27,292 nucleotides of DNA, taken from NCBI GenBank assembly GCA_017541565.1, contig JAFXYU010000219.1:1-27292 (forward strand), read 5' to 3'. The translations under genes and the position numbers were made by a program. Source of the DNA: a bacterium. GTDB taxonomy: Bacteria; Cyanobacteriota; Vampirovibrionia; Gastranaerophilales; Gastranaerophilaceae. The notes below the pieces were generated by a model. The model ran no database searches, was not told where the DNA came from, and worked only from the letters and a program-made list of their open reading frames with translations. Every line of letters starts with the position of its first letter. Position 1 is the stretch's first letter. Of this stretch, positions 8,255 to 13,862 are shown one piece after another.

Positions 8255-8278
8255 TGTAATTTTGTTTTGTGCTAGAAT
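8249..8278 (+). promoter_or_regulatory. promoter of the tRNA-Arg(CCU) gene
   Basis: TTACAA (8249-8254), 18-base spacer, TAGAAT (8273-8278). The predicted start near 8285 coincides with the first base of a long hairpin that occupies the leader. Confidence 0.5.
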
Positions 8279-8284
8279 AGGAAA

Positions 8285-8326
8285 GTCAACGGAGTCGTGT
8301 CGCGTGAGCGATACGAGCAGGTTGAC
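8285..8326 (+). other. stable hairpin in the tRNA-Arg leader
   Basis: The outer stem GTCAAC (8285-8290) pairs with GTTGAC (8321-8326). An internal loop of GGAG against GCAG follows. A nine-pair stem comes next, TCGTGTCGC (8295-8303) with GCGATACGA (8308-8316) including one G-U pair, closed by a GTGA tetraloop of the GNRA class. It lies between the candidate promoter and the tRNA, 38 bases before the mature 5' end. It may be a processing or stability element, or a small RNA released by RNase P cleavage; the role is unknown. Confidence 0.7.
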
Positions 8327-8364
8327 GGAGCGGAGCCATTTGCGTAACAATTGAATAAAGTTAT

Positions 8365-8440
8365 GGGTCTGTAGCTCAGTAGGATAGAGCGGCGGTTTCC
8401 TAAACCGCGTCTGCCGTGGGTTCGACTCCCACCAGGCCCA
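8365..8440 (+). tRNA. tRNA-Arg (anticodon CCU)
   Basis: Full cloverleaf: acceptor GGGTCTG (8365-8371) with CAGGCCC (8433-8439) and discriminator A8440. D stem GCTC/GAGC. Anticodon stem GCGGT (8392-8396) with ACCGC (8404-8408), loop TTCCTAA with anticodon CCT at 8399-8401. T stem GTGGG/CCCAC with loop TTCGACT (8416-8432). The CCA end is not encoded. It decodes AGG. A run of six T follows directly and may end transcription. The short variable loop (about seven bases) is normal for a class I tRNA. Confidence 0.97.
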
Positions 8441-8496
8441 TTTTTTGTTGCAGATTTGAATATATTAATGTAAGTCGAACCCAAGGGTTCTTACCT

Positions 8497-8521
8497 CTCA
8501 AAAAAACTGTATTTTTTTGAG
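8497..8521. terminator. A-T rich hairpin, possible bidirectional terminator
   Basis: CTC plus seven A (8497-8506), loop CTGTA, then seven T plus GAG (8512-8521): perfect ten-base arms. The stem has only three G-C pairs and no T tract follows, so terminator activity is uncertain. It is the first long hairpin after the tRNA. Confidence 0.35.
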
Positions 8522-8548
8522 CAGTTTGCGAATTTCAGACAGTTTGCG
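8522..8548. repeat. direct repeat CAGTTTGCG x2
   Basis: CAGTTTGCG at 8522-8530 and 8540-8548, start to start 18 bases. The first copy is also part of the left arm of the inverted repeat whose right arm is CAAACTGCTC at 8616-8625. Confidence 0.6.
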
Positions 8549-8640
8549 GAAAATCCCCAATTATCCCACAAATACTATATTTTAGCGGTCGGAAGTGAGT
8601 TAATATATTTACCCCCAAACTGCTCCAAAAGTGACTTTTC

Positions 8641-8698
8641 TTGCACTTTTTTACTCTTTTTTTGCACTATTCTTGCACCCTATTGCACAAAATTGCAC
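8641..8698. repeat. helically spaced TTGCAC array
   Basis: Exact TTGCAC at 8641, 8662, 8673, 8683 and 8693, giving steps of 21, 11, 10 and 10 bases. A degenerate TTACTC at 8651 sits where the missing copy would be. The mean step is about 10.4 bases, one DNA turn. This suggests a same-face protein binding array rather than coding sequence. Confidence 0.65.
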
Positions 8699-8710
8699 CC
8701 AAAAGTTATT

Positions 8711-8733
8711 GTTGGGTTGAAAACCCAACCTAC
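8711..8733. repeat. REP-like half element
   Basis: GTTGGGTT (8711-8718) and AACCCAAC (8722-8729), followed by CTAC. Read on the minus strand it begins GTAGGTTGGG like the element at 654-712. It lies 40 bases after the stop of the 98-residue gene and could act as its terminator or 3' stabiliser. Confidence 0.7.
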
Positions 8734-8772
8734 AAACTCCATTGGATTTTACATACACCAAAAACTAAGAAA

Positions 8773-9069
8773 TTAAATCATTTTTTCATAATTTTCGAGT
8801 TGTCTTATGCACTCATCCAGGTATTCTTTCATAAATGGAAAATTTTCTCTAATTGCGCGCAGAGTCTCTATTCCATCATTCAGCGGAATACTGCGATTCA
8901 GAACAACTTTGTCCATCAAGTTTTCTACTACAGGATTTCCTTTTCTAGGGTGATATATGTTTAACTTGGGGCTGTCTAAAAACTCTTTTCTCACTTTTGC
9001 CTTCACAGGATAATAATTTGTTCCTATAGACAATACATAATTATTTAATTCAATTCGTTTTACTACCAT
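8773..9069 (-). CDS. hypothetical protein, 98 residues
   Basis: I do not recognise this protein. It opens with a beta-rich stretch (VVKRIELNNYVLSIGTNYYPVKAKVRKEF), then a short basic segment (KLNIYHPRKGNPVVENLMDK) and an acidic/aromatic helix to the end. It looks soluble, with no cysteine, signal or membrane segment. There is no Shine-Dalgarno before the ATG; instead an extended -10 box (TGA-TAGAAT) ends six bases upstream, which supports both this start and real expression. It is followed by the REP-like hairpin at 8711-8733. The frame is intact and codon use resembles that of the neighbours, so I accept it as a gene. Confidence 0.65.
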   Translation of the reverse strand: MVVKRIELNNYVLSIGTNYYPVKAKVRKEFLDSPKLNIYHPRKGNPVVENLMDKVVLNRSIPLNDGIETLRAIRENFPFMKEYLDECIRQLENYEKMI

Positions 9070-9075
9070 AAACGG

Positions 9076-9084
9076 ATTCTATCA
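9076..9084 (-). promoter_or_regulatory. extended -10 box abutting the 98-residue gene
   Basis: Minus strand TGA-TAGAAT (9084-9076), six bases (CCGTTT), ATG at 9069. The ten bases GTGATAGAAT and the six-base gap are repeated exactly before the gene starting at 26457. Confidence 0.6.
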
Positions 9085-9104
9085 CAAATTTTTATTATGC
9101 TAAA

Positions 9105-9575
9105 TTAATTGAATTTCTTCGGAACGGCTTCTTCAATATCTGTAATCGTCATTGTTCCGTTTTTATCCTTGTTTGCGGATAATATTATTTTTTTCCTGCC
9201 GTTGACATTAAATAAATGGTCCAAAGTCCAGTTCTTCACATCCGGATCTTTTTCTATTTTACATAAATCTATGTATTCTAAAGCATCATTTGCTGTTAAT
9301 AATATAATTTTTTGCTCACGAATGTCACCAACGCTTCTTGCTATCCTAAAATAAGGTAAATTTTTGTAGTCTGCAAAAAATTTATTTACCAAATCGCGTA
9401 CCTTTGGGGATAATGTTTTTCCGTAAAGGCTTTTTGATAATGCTAGTGAAACATCATATAATTTTTGTTTGTGTCTTTGTCCGTAATATACTCCGTTTAT
9501 TTTAACACCCTGAATCCGGCATGCCGCATTAAAATTTGTGTTGCCTGAATTTTGATTTACTGCAGAAATTTTCAT
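9105..9575 (-). CDS. lineage-specific hypothetical protein with N-terminal NTNFNA motif
   Basis: 156 residues, no family recognised. It starts MKISAVNQNSG, with NTNFNA at 12-17, comparable to MRISTISGKDTVFGG in the 10998-11477 gene. The body is soluble and mixed alpha/beta: GQRHKQKLYDVSLALSKSLYG, VRDLVNKFFADYKNLPYFRIARS, a strand EQKIILLTAND and a second strand KKIILSANKDKNG. AAGGGG lies seven bases before the ATG. The divergent spacer to the 9770 gene is rich in A-then-T tracts. The function may relate to the shared N-terminal motif, whose role is unknown. Confidence 0.7.
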   Translation of the reverse strand: MKISAVNQNSGNTNFNAACRIQGVKINGVYYGQRHKQKLYDVSLALSKSLYGKTLSPKVRDLVNKFFADYKNLPYFRIARSVGDIREQKIILLTANDALEYIDLCKIEKDPDVKNWTLDHLFNVNGRKKIILSANKDKNGTMTITDIEEAVPKKFN

Positions 9576-9615
9576 AATGTCCCCTTTTAAGTTCTACTAT
9601 GGTATTAAAACCCGT

Positions 9616-9684
9616 AAAAAAATTTTTTGCTTTTTTACTGAATATAAAAATTTTATTCTTAGGTAACAAAAAAAATTTTTTTTT
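9616..9684. other. cluster of A-T tracts in a divergent spacer
   Basis: Three A-run/T-run junctions: seven A then six T at 9616-9628, five A then four T at 9646-9654, eight A then nine T at 9668-9684. Such tracts stiffen or curve DNA and attract nucleoid proteins. They lie between the divergent genes starting at 9575 and 9770. Confidence 0.5.
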
Positions 9685-9751
9685 GGTTATTATATAAATA
9701 TCCATCGGGTCGCTTAGAAGTTTGTGTATCAACTTTCTCAATCAATAATTG

Positions 9752-9757
9752 TATAAT
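9752..9757 (+). promoter_or_regulatory. -10 box close to the 9770 gene start
   Basis: A perfect TATAAT, 12 bases before the ATG. The expected leader is about six bases with no room for a full Shine-Dalgarno. No convincing -35 is visible. Confidence 0.45.
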
Positions 9758-9769
9758 TTGTGAGTACAT

Positions 9770-10378
9770 ATGGGTTTCAAACAATCAATCGAAAAACAGC
9801 TTACAAAATTCGGTAAAAACAATAGTCCAACTGTTGTTGCAATGAGTATTGCCGCCGCTAAAGGTGTTTTTCGTCCCGCTTTCACAATGATGGATACCAA
9901 AGAAAGTTATGAAACAAAACGGTACACCGCACTGAGAGAAGGGTTAACGGAAGTTATTGCCATTCCCGTTTATTACTTGAGCGGTGTTGCGGCTAAAAAA
10001 GTTTCAAAACAACTTGCTGTCCCGAAGAATTTTATGTCCAAAACGATGTACAAAAAATTCAAAAAAGGCGAAAGTTCAGCTGAAATAAAAAACGCAGTAA
10101 AACACGCTGAAGAGATGGCAAAAACAAATTTACCCAAAATAGTAACAACAACTTCTTTTATAGGAGTTTGCGTTTCCGCGCTATTTGTTATTCCGTTTGT
10201 TTGCTCGGCTACCATAAAACCGATTATGGAGTATCTGGGCGGCAAAAAAGCAGAAAAAACTACTAAACCTGAAAAAACTGCAGATTTTAAAGAAGTACAG
10301 AAACCCGCCGGCAAAGTTAACACATTCAAATCTTTGTATGGCAGCAATAATTACGGAATGAAAGTAGGTGCATTATGA
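9770..10378 (+). CDS. hypothetical membrane protein, first of a paralogous pair
   Basis: 202 residues. There are two hydrophobic segments, about 59-76 (LTEVIAIPVYYLSGVAA) and 124-147 (IVTTTSFIGVCVSALFVIPFVC), a conserved RPAFTMMD at 35-42, KRY at 50-52 and KPIME at 150-154, and a Lys/Glu-rich tail. The next gene encodes a protein of the same length with matching landmarks (RPGFILID, KKY, HPIMK) in the same order, so the two are diverged tandem duplicates. The genes overlap by four bases (ATGA), suggesting translational coupling. I recall similar two-helix RP-x-x-x-x-x-D proteins as a multi-copy family in Gastranaerophilales, without assigned function. The start follows a TATAAT by 12 bases. 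Confidence 0.75.
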   Translation: MGFKQSIEKQLTKFGKNNSPTVVAMSIAAAKGVFRPAFTMMDTKESYETKRYTALREGLTEVIAIPVYYLSGVAAKKVSKQLAVPKNFMSKTMYKKFKKGESSAEIKNAVKHAEEMAKTNLPKIVTTTSFIGVCVSALFVIPFVCSATIKPIMEYLGGKKAEKTTKPEKTADFKEVQKPAGKVNTFKSLYGSNNYGMKVGAL

Positions 10379-10983
10379 TACAAGGAATAACGAATGCACT
10401 ATCCAATTCAACATTTGTAAATATCACCCAGAATACTGCAGCGAGGGTATCTATTGAAACGACCTTAAAATCAATAGGCAGACCGGGATTTATACTGATT
10501 GATAATGATATAGATGACAAAACGAAAAAATATGCAGCAACCAAAGAATTTTTCTATCAGGCAATCTGTCTTTTGGTTTATCTTGCGGTAATACCGCCTA
10601 TCTTCAAAAGCGGTTCATACAAGTTAGGTAAAAAGTTCTTTGCCAAAGAGCACCCCGAATTTAACAAATTCAAGAATATGAGCGAATATCTGGATTACCA
10701 TAAATTTGCAAAAAGAGAACATAATGACCGATTGGCATCTTTATCCAAAACAAAATCCAGCAAAAAATTTATGCATGACGGACTGAGAGAAGATTTAATA
10801 AACAATAAAAACCCCGAAACCTATGATTTAATCAAAGGAACGGTAGAAGCAGGAACGTTCTTAGGTTCAATTCTCGGACTTGCGATTTTGGCACCTCAAA
10901 TCAGCCACCATCTCATCCACCCTATTATGAAAGGGTTAAAACTCGAGAAAGAAAATCCGGAAAAACTGGATGTAAAAGGATAG
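10375..10983 (+). CDS. hypothetical membrane protein, second of a paralogous pair
   Basis: 202 residues, paralogous to the product of the preceding gene. Shared landmarks: RPGFILID at 36-43, KKYAATKEFF from 51, first hydrophobic segment about 58-76, second about 157-178, then HPIMKGLK. It has an extra soluble linker between the helices (about 80-155, charged, with HPEFNKFKNMSEYLDYHKFAK). The ATG overlaps the previous stop in ATGA and has GTAGGTG upstream. It begins NALSNSTFVNITQN, another Asn/Thr-rich N-terminus. The gene ends 14 bases before a convergent stop. Function unknown; the pair may form a heteromeric membrane unit. Confidence 0.75.
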   Translation: MIQGITNALSNSTFVNITQNTAARVSIETTLKSIGRPGFILIDNDIDDKTKKYAATKEFFYQAICLLVYLAVIPPIFKSGSYKLGKKFFAKEHPEFNKFKNMSEYLDYHKFAKREHNDRLASLSKTKSSKKFMHDGLREDLINNKNPETYDLIKGTVEAGTFLGSILGLAILAPQISHHLIHPIMKGLKLEKENPEKLDVKG

Positions 10984-10997
10984 AAAAGATTACTTCG

Positions 10998-11477
10998 CTA
11001 TATCCCGCCGCGTCTTATGCGTTTGTTAAAATTTTTCGACTTGTTATTTAATTGAGAATTTCTTCCGATGGTTTTGGGTGAATGTATTTTATTTTTTCGT
11101 TTGTGGGCGCAAAGTCTTTCTTCTATTGATTTTTCTATATCCTGTTTAATAATTTCCATCTGTTCGGCAAGTTTATCAAAATCTTCAGACGCTTTTTTCA
11201 GTAAAACAACCTCCTCCGGTCGTTTTTCTGTTTCAAGCAAAAGCATTACGGCAATAGGGTTAATCTTGCCCTTCACTTTCTGCATAAGCCTAATTTCAGA
11301 ACCGTCAGGCACTTTAGATTCCGTAATAAAGACATCACTCGGCTGATTTTTCACAAATGATGATAACTTATGTTCCGCGGCTTCTTTAAAATCTTGAAGT
11401 TTTGGCGACATATTTTCAGGGAAAATTATTTTCCCTCCGAAAACTGTATCTTTTCCTGAGATAGTACTTATTCTCAT
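10998..11477 (-). CDS. lineage-specific hypothetical protein with N-terminal KDTVFGGK motif
   Basis: 159 residues, no known family. The N-terminus MRISTISGKDTVFGGKI is the clearest partner of the MKIS...NTNFNA start at 9575. A middle mixed region has a strand DVFITESKVPDGSEIRLMQKV and a helix around LLLETEKRP. A long charged helix (about 92-122, EVVLLKKASEDFDKLAEQMEIIKQDIEKSIEERL) could form a coiled coil, and the tail is very basic (KRKNKIHSPK to FNKRIRRGG). The tail could bind nucleic acid or membrane phosphates; that is a guess. AAGGA lies before the ATG. It is 19 bases downstream of the Na/Pi cotransporter gene on the same strand and may share its transcript. Confidence 0.7.
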   Translation of the reverse strand: MRISTISGKDTVFGGKIIFPENMSPKLQDFKEAAEHKLSSFVKNQPSDVFITESKVPDGSEIRLMQKVKGKINPIAVMLLLETEKRPEEVVLLKKASEDFDKLAEQMEIIKQDIEKSIEERLCAHKRKNKIHSPKTIGRNSQLNNKSKNFNKRIRRGGI

Positions 11478-11496
11478 AAATTCCTTTTTATTTATT

Positions 11497-13272
11497 TTAC
11501 ACCGTTTCAGGCGTGCTGATATGCGAAACCGAATATCTTGACTTGTAATCCTGATATTTGCTTACAAATTCCAAATCTTCGTCTTTGTTTCTGTGGTTGT
11601 ATTCGTGTTTGTCGAGCGATGTGTCCTGAAGCTGAATTACGCTTGTTGCAATATTTCCGCAGTGGGCGGCAATTCTTCTGAAATCGTTCAGCAAATCTGA
11701 GAATAAGAAACTGAGTTCTGCCGTGCATTGACCGTCTTTGAGCCTTCGAATGTGGCGGTTTTTAACTTTGCGCACAATCTTTTTGATTACGGCTTCAAGC
11801 GGTTCGACTTCCTGTGCGAGTCTTACATTATCGGTTCTGTACGCTTCGAATGACATTGTAAAAATCTCGGAAACAGCGTTAACAATGACTTTCAACTCCT
11901 CAATCGCATCCGGAGAAAGTTTCCTATCCATTTCTTTGAGTTTTTCGGCAACTTTCAGAATATATGATGCGTGGTCGCCGATTCTTTCATAATCACTGAT
12001 TGCCAGCAAAAGTTGAGAAATCTTGTTGTTGTCTTCTTCCGAAAGTTCTTTCCCGGAAAGTTTTATTAAAAAAGCATCCAATTTATCTTCATAAGTATCA
12101 ATCTTAATTTCGTTGTCTTTAATCTGATCGGCTTTCTTTTGGTGAAAACTCTTTAACATTTTTGTTGAATAAATAAGGTTAAACCCGACGAGTTCCGCCA
12201 TTTTAACAGTCTGTCTGTATGCTTCCGATACTGCAAAAGTAGGTGCGAGCAATAACCTTTCGTCCAAAAGAACTTTTTTGTTGTGTTCATCTTTAGATTC
12301 AGGGATAAATTTGATTGAAAGTTTTTCAATAACTTTGCAGAACGGAAGCAGCATAAATGCGGTGAATATATTATAAACAGTGTGAAATCCTGCAACGCCA
12401 AATGCGTTAATATTCTGGTGCATCAAAGGAATGTCAAACAGTCCGTTTATGATTATGAATGCAGGGAAACAAACACCGACGCTCAAAATATTGTATATGA
12501 CATGTATACCCGCAACTCTTTTTGCGTTAGTGTTAACACCGATGCTCGCAAGTACTGCGGAAATGCAAGTACCGAGGTTTTGACCGAGAATTATAGGAAT
12601 TGCAACTCCCCAAGATACTCCCGCAACAAGAGTTAATGCCTGCAATATACCGATTGAAGCGGATGAACTTTGTATAATCATTGTGATTGCCATACCTACC
12701 AAGAATCCTAAAATCGGGTTTGTGAAAGCAATCATTGTATTTCTGAAACTCGGCATATCAGCCAGTGGTGCCATTGCCCCTGACATTGTACTCATACCAA
12801 ACATCAAAATAGCAAAGCCTATTAATATTGAACCAACGTTCTTGCGGCGGTTGCTTTTTGATGCCATCATCATAATAGTACCTATGAATGCCAATACCGG
12901 TGAAAAAGATTCCGGTTTCAGCAATTTAAAAAAGAAACCCGCACTCTCCTGAATTGCAGTCAAACTGAGCATCCATGCCGTTATTGTTGTTCCTAAATTT
13001 GCACCTATGATAACGGTTACTGTTCTGGATAATGTCATAATGCCTGAGTTTACAAGACCGATTAACATTACGGTAACAGCCGATGATGATTGAATTATTG
13101 CCGTGATTACCGCACCCAGAAAAAAACTTTTTGCGGGGTTTGAGGTCATCTTTTTGAGCATCTGCTCAAGTTTACCGCCCGCAACCTTCTCCAAACCGGA
13201 CGACATAAGGTTAATTCCGTACAGGAAAAATGCCAATCCTCCGAGAAGTGCAAATATAGAAAATATGTCCAT
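11497..13272 (-). CDS. Na/Pi cotransporter family protein with C-terminal PhoU-like domain
   Basis: 591 residues. The membrane part (about 1-315) has the two inverted-repeat signatures of the NptA/SLC34 type: QSSSA at 61-65 with GANLGTTITA from 90, and QSSSA at 201-205 with GQNLGTCISA from about 229. These are the Na+ and phosphate coordinating segments. The cytoplasmic part (about 340-560) is helical, with ISDYERIGDHASYIL and LLNDFRRIAAHCGNIA, typical of a PhoU-like domain with two metal-binding ERIGD-type motifs. It should import phosphate with sodium; some relatives act mainly in export or regulation. AAAGGAA precedes the ATG. The 226-base spacer upstream has TT(A)ACA-like repeats that could be Pho-type sites, but the evidence is weak. 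Confidence 0.93.
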   Translation of the reverse strand: MDIFSIFALLGGLAFFLYGINLMSSGLEKVAGGKLEQMLKKMTSNPAKSFFLGAVITAIIQSSSAVTVMLIGLVNSGIMTLSRTVTVIIGANLGTTITAWMLSLTAIQESAGFFFKLLKPESFSPVLAFIGTIMMMASKSNRRKNVGSILIGFAILMFGMSTMSGAMAPLADMPSFRNTMIAFTNPILGFLVGMAITMIIQSSSASIGILQALTLVAGVSWGVAIPIILGQNLGTCISAVLASIGVNTNAKRVAGIHVIYNILSVGVCFPAFIIINGLFDIPLMHQNINAFGVAGFHTVYNIFTAFMLLPFCKVIEKLSIKFIPESKDEHNKKVLLDERLLLAPTFAVSEAYRQTVKMAELVGFNLIYSTKMLKSFHQKKADQIKDNEIKIDTYEDKLDAFLIKLSGKELSEEDNNKISQLLLAISDYERIGDHASYILKVAEKLKEMDRKLSPDAIEELKVIVNAVSEIFTMSFEAYRTDNVRLAQEVEPLEAVIKKIVRKVKNRHIRRLKDGQCTAELSFLFSDLLNDFRRIAAHCGNIATSVIQLQDTSLDKHEYNHRNKDEDLEFVSKYQDYKSRYSVSHISTPETV

Positions 13273-13443
13273 TTCGCTATTCCTTTCACCCTAAAAAGGG
13301 CATATAGATACAGTGTAGCATAAGCATAATTTTCCTGCGAACATGCTATTTCCAATTGTTTAGAAATATTTACAAAATTGAAAAAATCCGAATTGAATGT
13401 TACAATTCTTAACAATCGAACTTAAAAAAAGCAATTTTTCAAA

Positions 13444-13481
13444 AGTTAAATACTTTATATATACATAAGAGATATTTAACT
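13444..13481. promoter_or_regulatory. inverted repeat before the 67-residue gene
   Basis: AGTTAAATA (13444-13452) and its perfect complement TATTTAACT (13473-13481), separated by 20 bases containing TATATATACAT, the likely -10 region. It ends 18 bases before the ATG. Possible operator half-sites or leader hairpin. Confidence 0.4.
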
Positions 13482-13498
13482 ATAAGAGAGGCAGAAAT

Positions 13499-13702
13499 AT
13501 GGCAGAAGAAAAACGCAGATTTACGGTCATTTCTAATACTGAATTGGAACAAGAGCGCGAAGAACGTGAGAAACATAAAAACAAATACGAGAGAGCAAGG
13601 CAGATGTCTTATCAGACCAATCCTCTGAGGGAGCAGTTTATGCGATTTACGAACGAGGAGGCAGGCAAACGATTCTCGATAGAAGATTTACTCAAGTGGT
13701 AG
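13499..13702 (+). CDS. small hypothetical protein, 67 residues
   Basis: A highly charged small protein, unrecognised. Residues 15-40 (TELEQEREEREKHKNKYERARQM) form a clear charged helix. The C-terminal part has PLREQFMRFTNEEAGKRFSIEDLLKW, which may be a short helical interaction motif. No cysteine or membrane segment. AGAGAGG lies five to six bases before the ATG, and a strong terminator follows 88 bases after the stop, so it appears to be a self-contained transcript. The 88 bases in between hold a short hairpin (ATCAAA/TTTGAT) and purine-rich sequence. Confidence 0.7.
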   Translation: MAEEKRRFTVISNTELEQEREEREKHKNKYERARQMSYQTNPLREQFMRFTNEEAGKRFSIEDLLKW

Positions 13703-13790
13703 AAAGTCGGCATCAAACATTAAAGTTTTGATTCAGGCTCGTTCAAGCGGAAAAAGCGGCAAAAGGGAAATTTTGAAAAAGGAAAAGATA

Positions 13791-13818
13791 AAAACCGGCA
13801 GAAAAAGCCGGTTTTTTT
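13791..13818 (+). terminator. rho-independent terminator of the 67-residue gene
   Basis: AAAACCGGC (13791-13799), loop AGAAAAA, GCCGGTTTT (13807-13815), with the T run continuing to 13818. A textbook intrinsic terminator. The stem with its flanking A and T runs could also work in the other direction, but no gene ends there. Confidence 0.93.
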
Positions 13819-13827
13819 AGTTGCGGA

Positions 13828-13856
13828 TTTCCATAACAGGGCAAACATGTTATTAT
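13828..13856 (+). promoter_or_regulatory. promoter abutting the 13863 gene
   Basis: TTTCCA (13828-13833), 17-base spacer ending in TGT, TATTAT (13851-13856), six bases, ATG at 13863. It starts ten bases after the previous terminator. There is no Shine-Dalgarno. Confidence 0.55.
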
Positions 13857-13862
13857 AACCTT

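Larger units (their letters stand above)
8441..8772. other. gene-free repeat-rich region downstream of tRNA-Arg
   Basis: No convincing coding region in 332 bases. From left to right it holds: a hairpin 8470-8494 (GTAA/TTAC plus GAACCC/GGGTTC with a three-base bulge) containing an 11-base reverse complement of the tRNA T-arm; an A-T hairpin 8497-8521; direct CAGTTTGCG repeats at 8522 and 8540; an inverted repeat GAGCAGTTTG (8519-8528) / CAAACTGCTC (8616-8625); a TTGCAC array at 8641-8698; and a REP-like half element at 8711-8733. Together these resemble the scar of an integrated element next to a tRNA, but no integrase remains. Confidence 0.6.

Noticed and set aside
8272..8484. Open frame of 70 codons on the minus strand over the tRNA-Arg gene
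   Set aside because: It is the antisense of a complete tRNA and its leader hairpin; the G-G-x-R-T-H-style peptide is a well-known artefact of tRNA antisense translation.
8641..8698. CRISPR array
   Set aside because: The TTGCAC units are six bases with four- to five-base gaps; there are no 23-40 base repeats, no spacers and no cas genes in the window.
8641..8964. Open frame of 107 codons on the plus strand
   Set aside because: It covers the TTGCAC array and then runs antisense to the 98-residue gene; composition is unlike the neighbouring proteins and there is no ribosome site or promoter.
13369..13416. A true Pho box upstream of the Na/Pi cotransporter
   Set aside because: The TTACA-like units are not at 11-base intervals and similar units appear before dapF, so the sequence alone does not support a Pho box call.
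13821..13862. TTG start for the gene before prmC
   Set aside because: It would place the promoter inside the coding sequence and begin directly after the terminator; the ATG at 13863 fits the extended -10 box.
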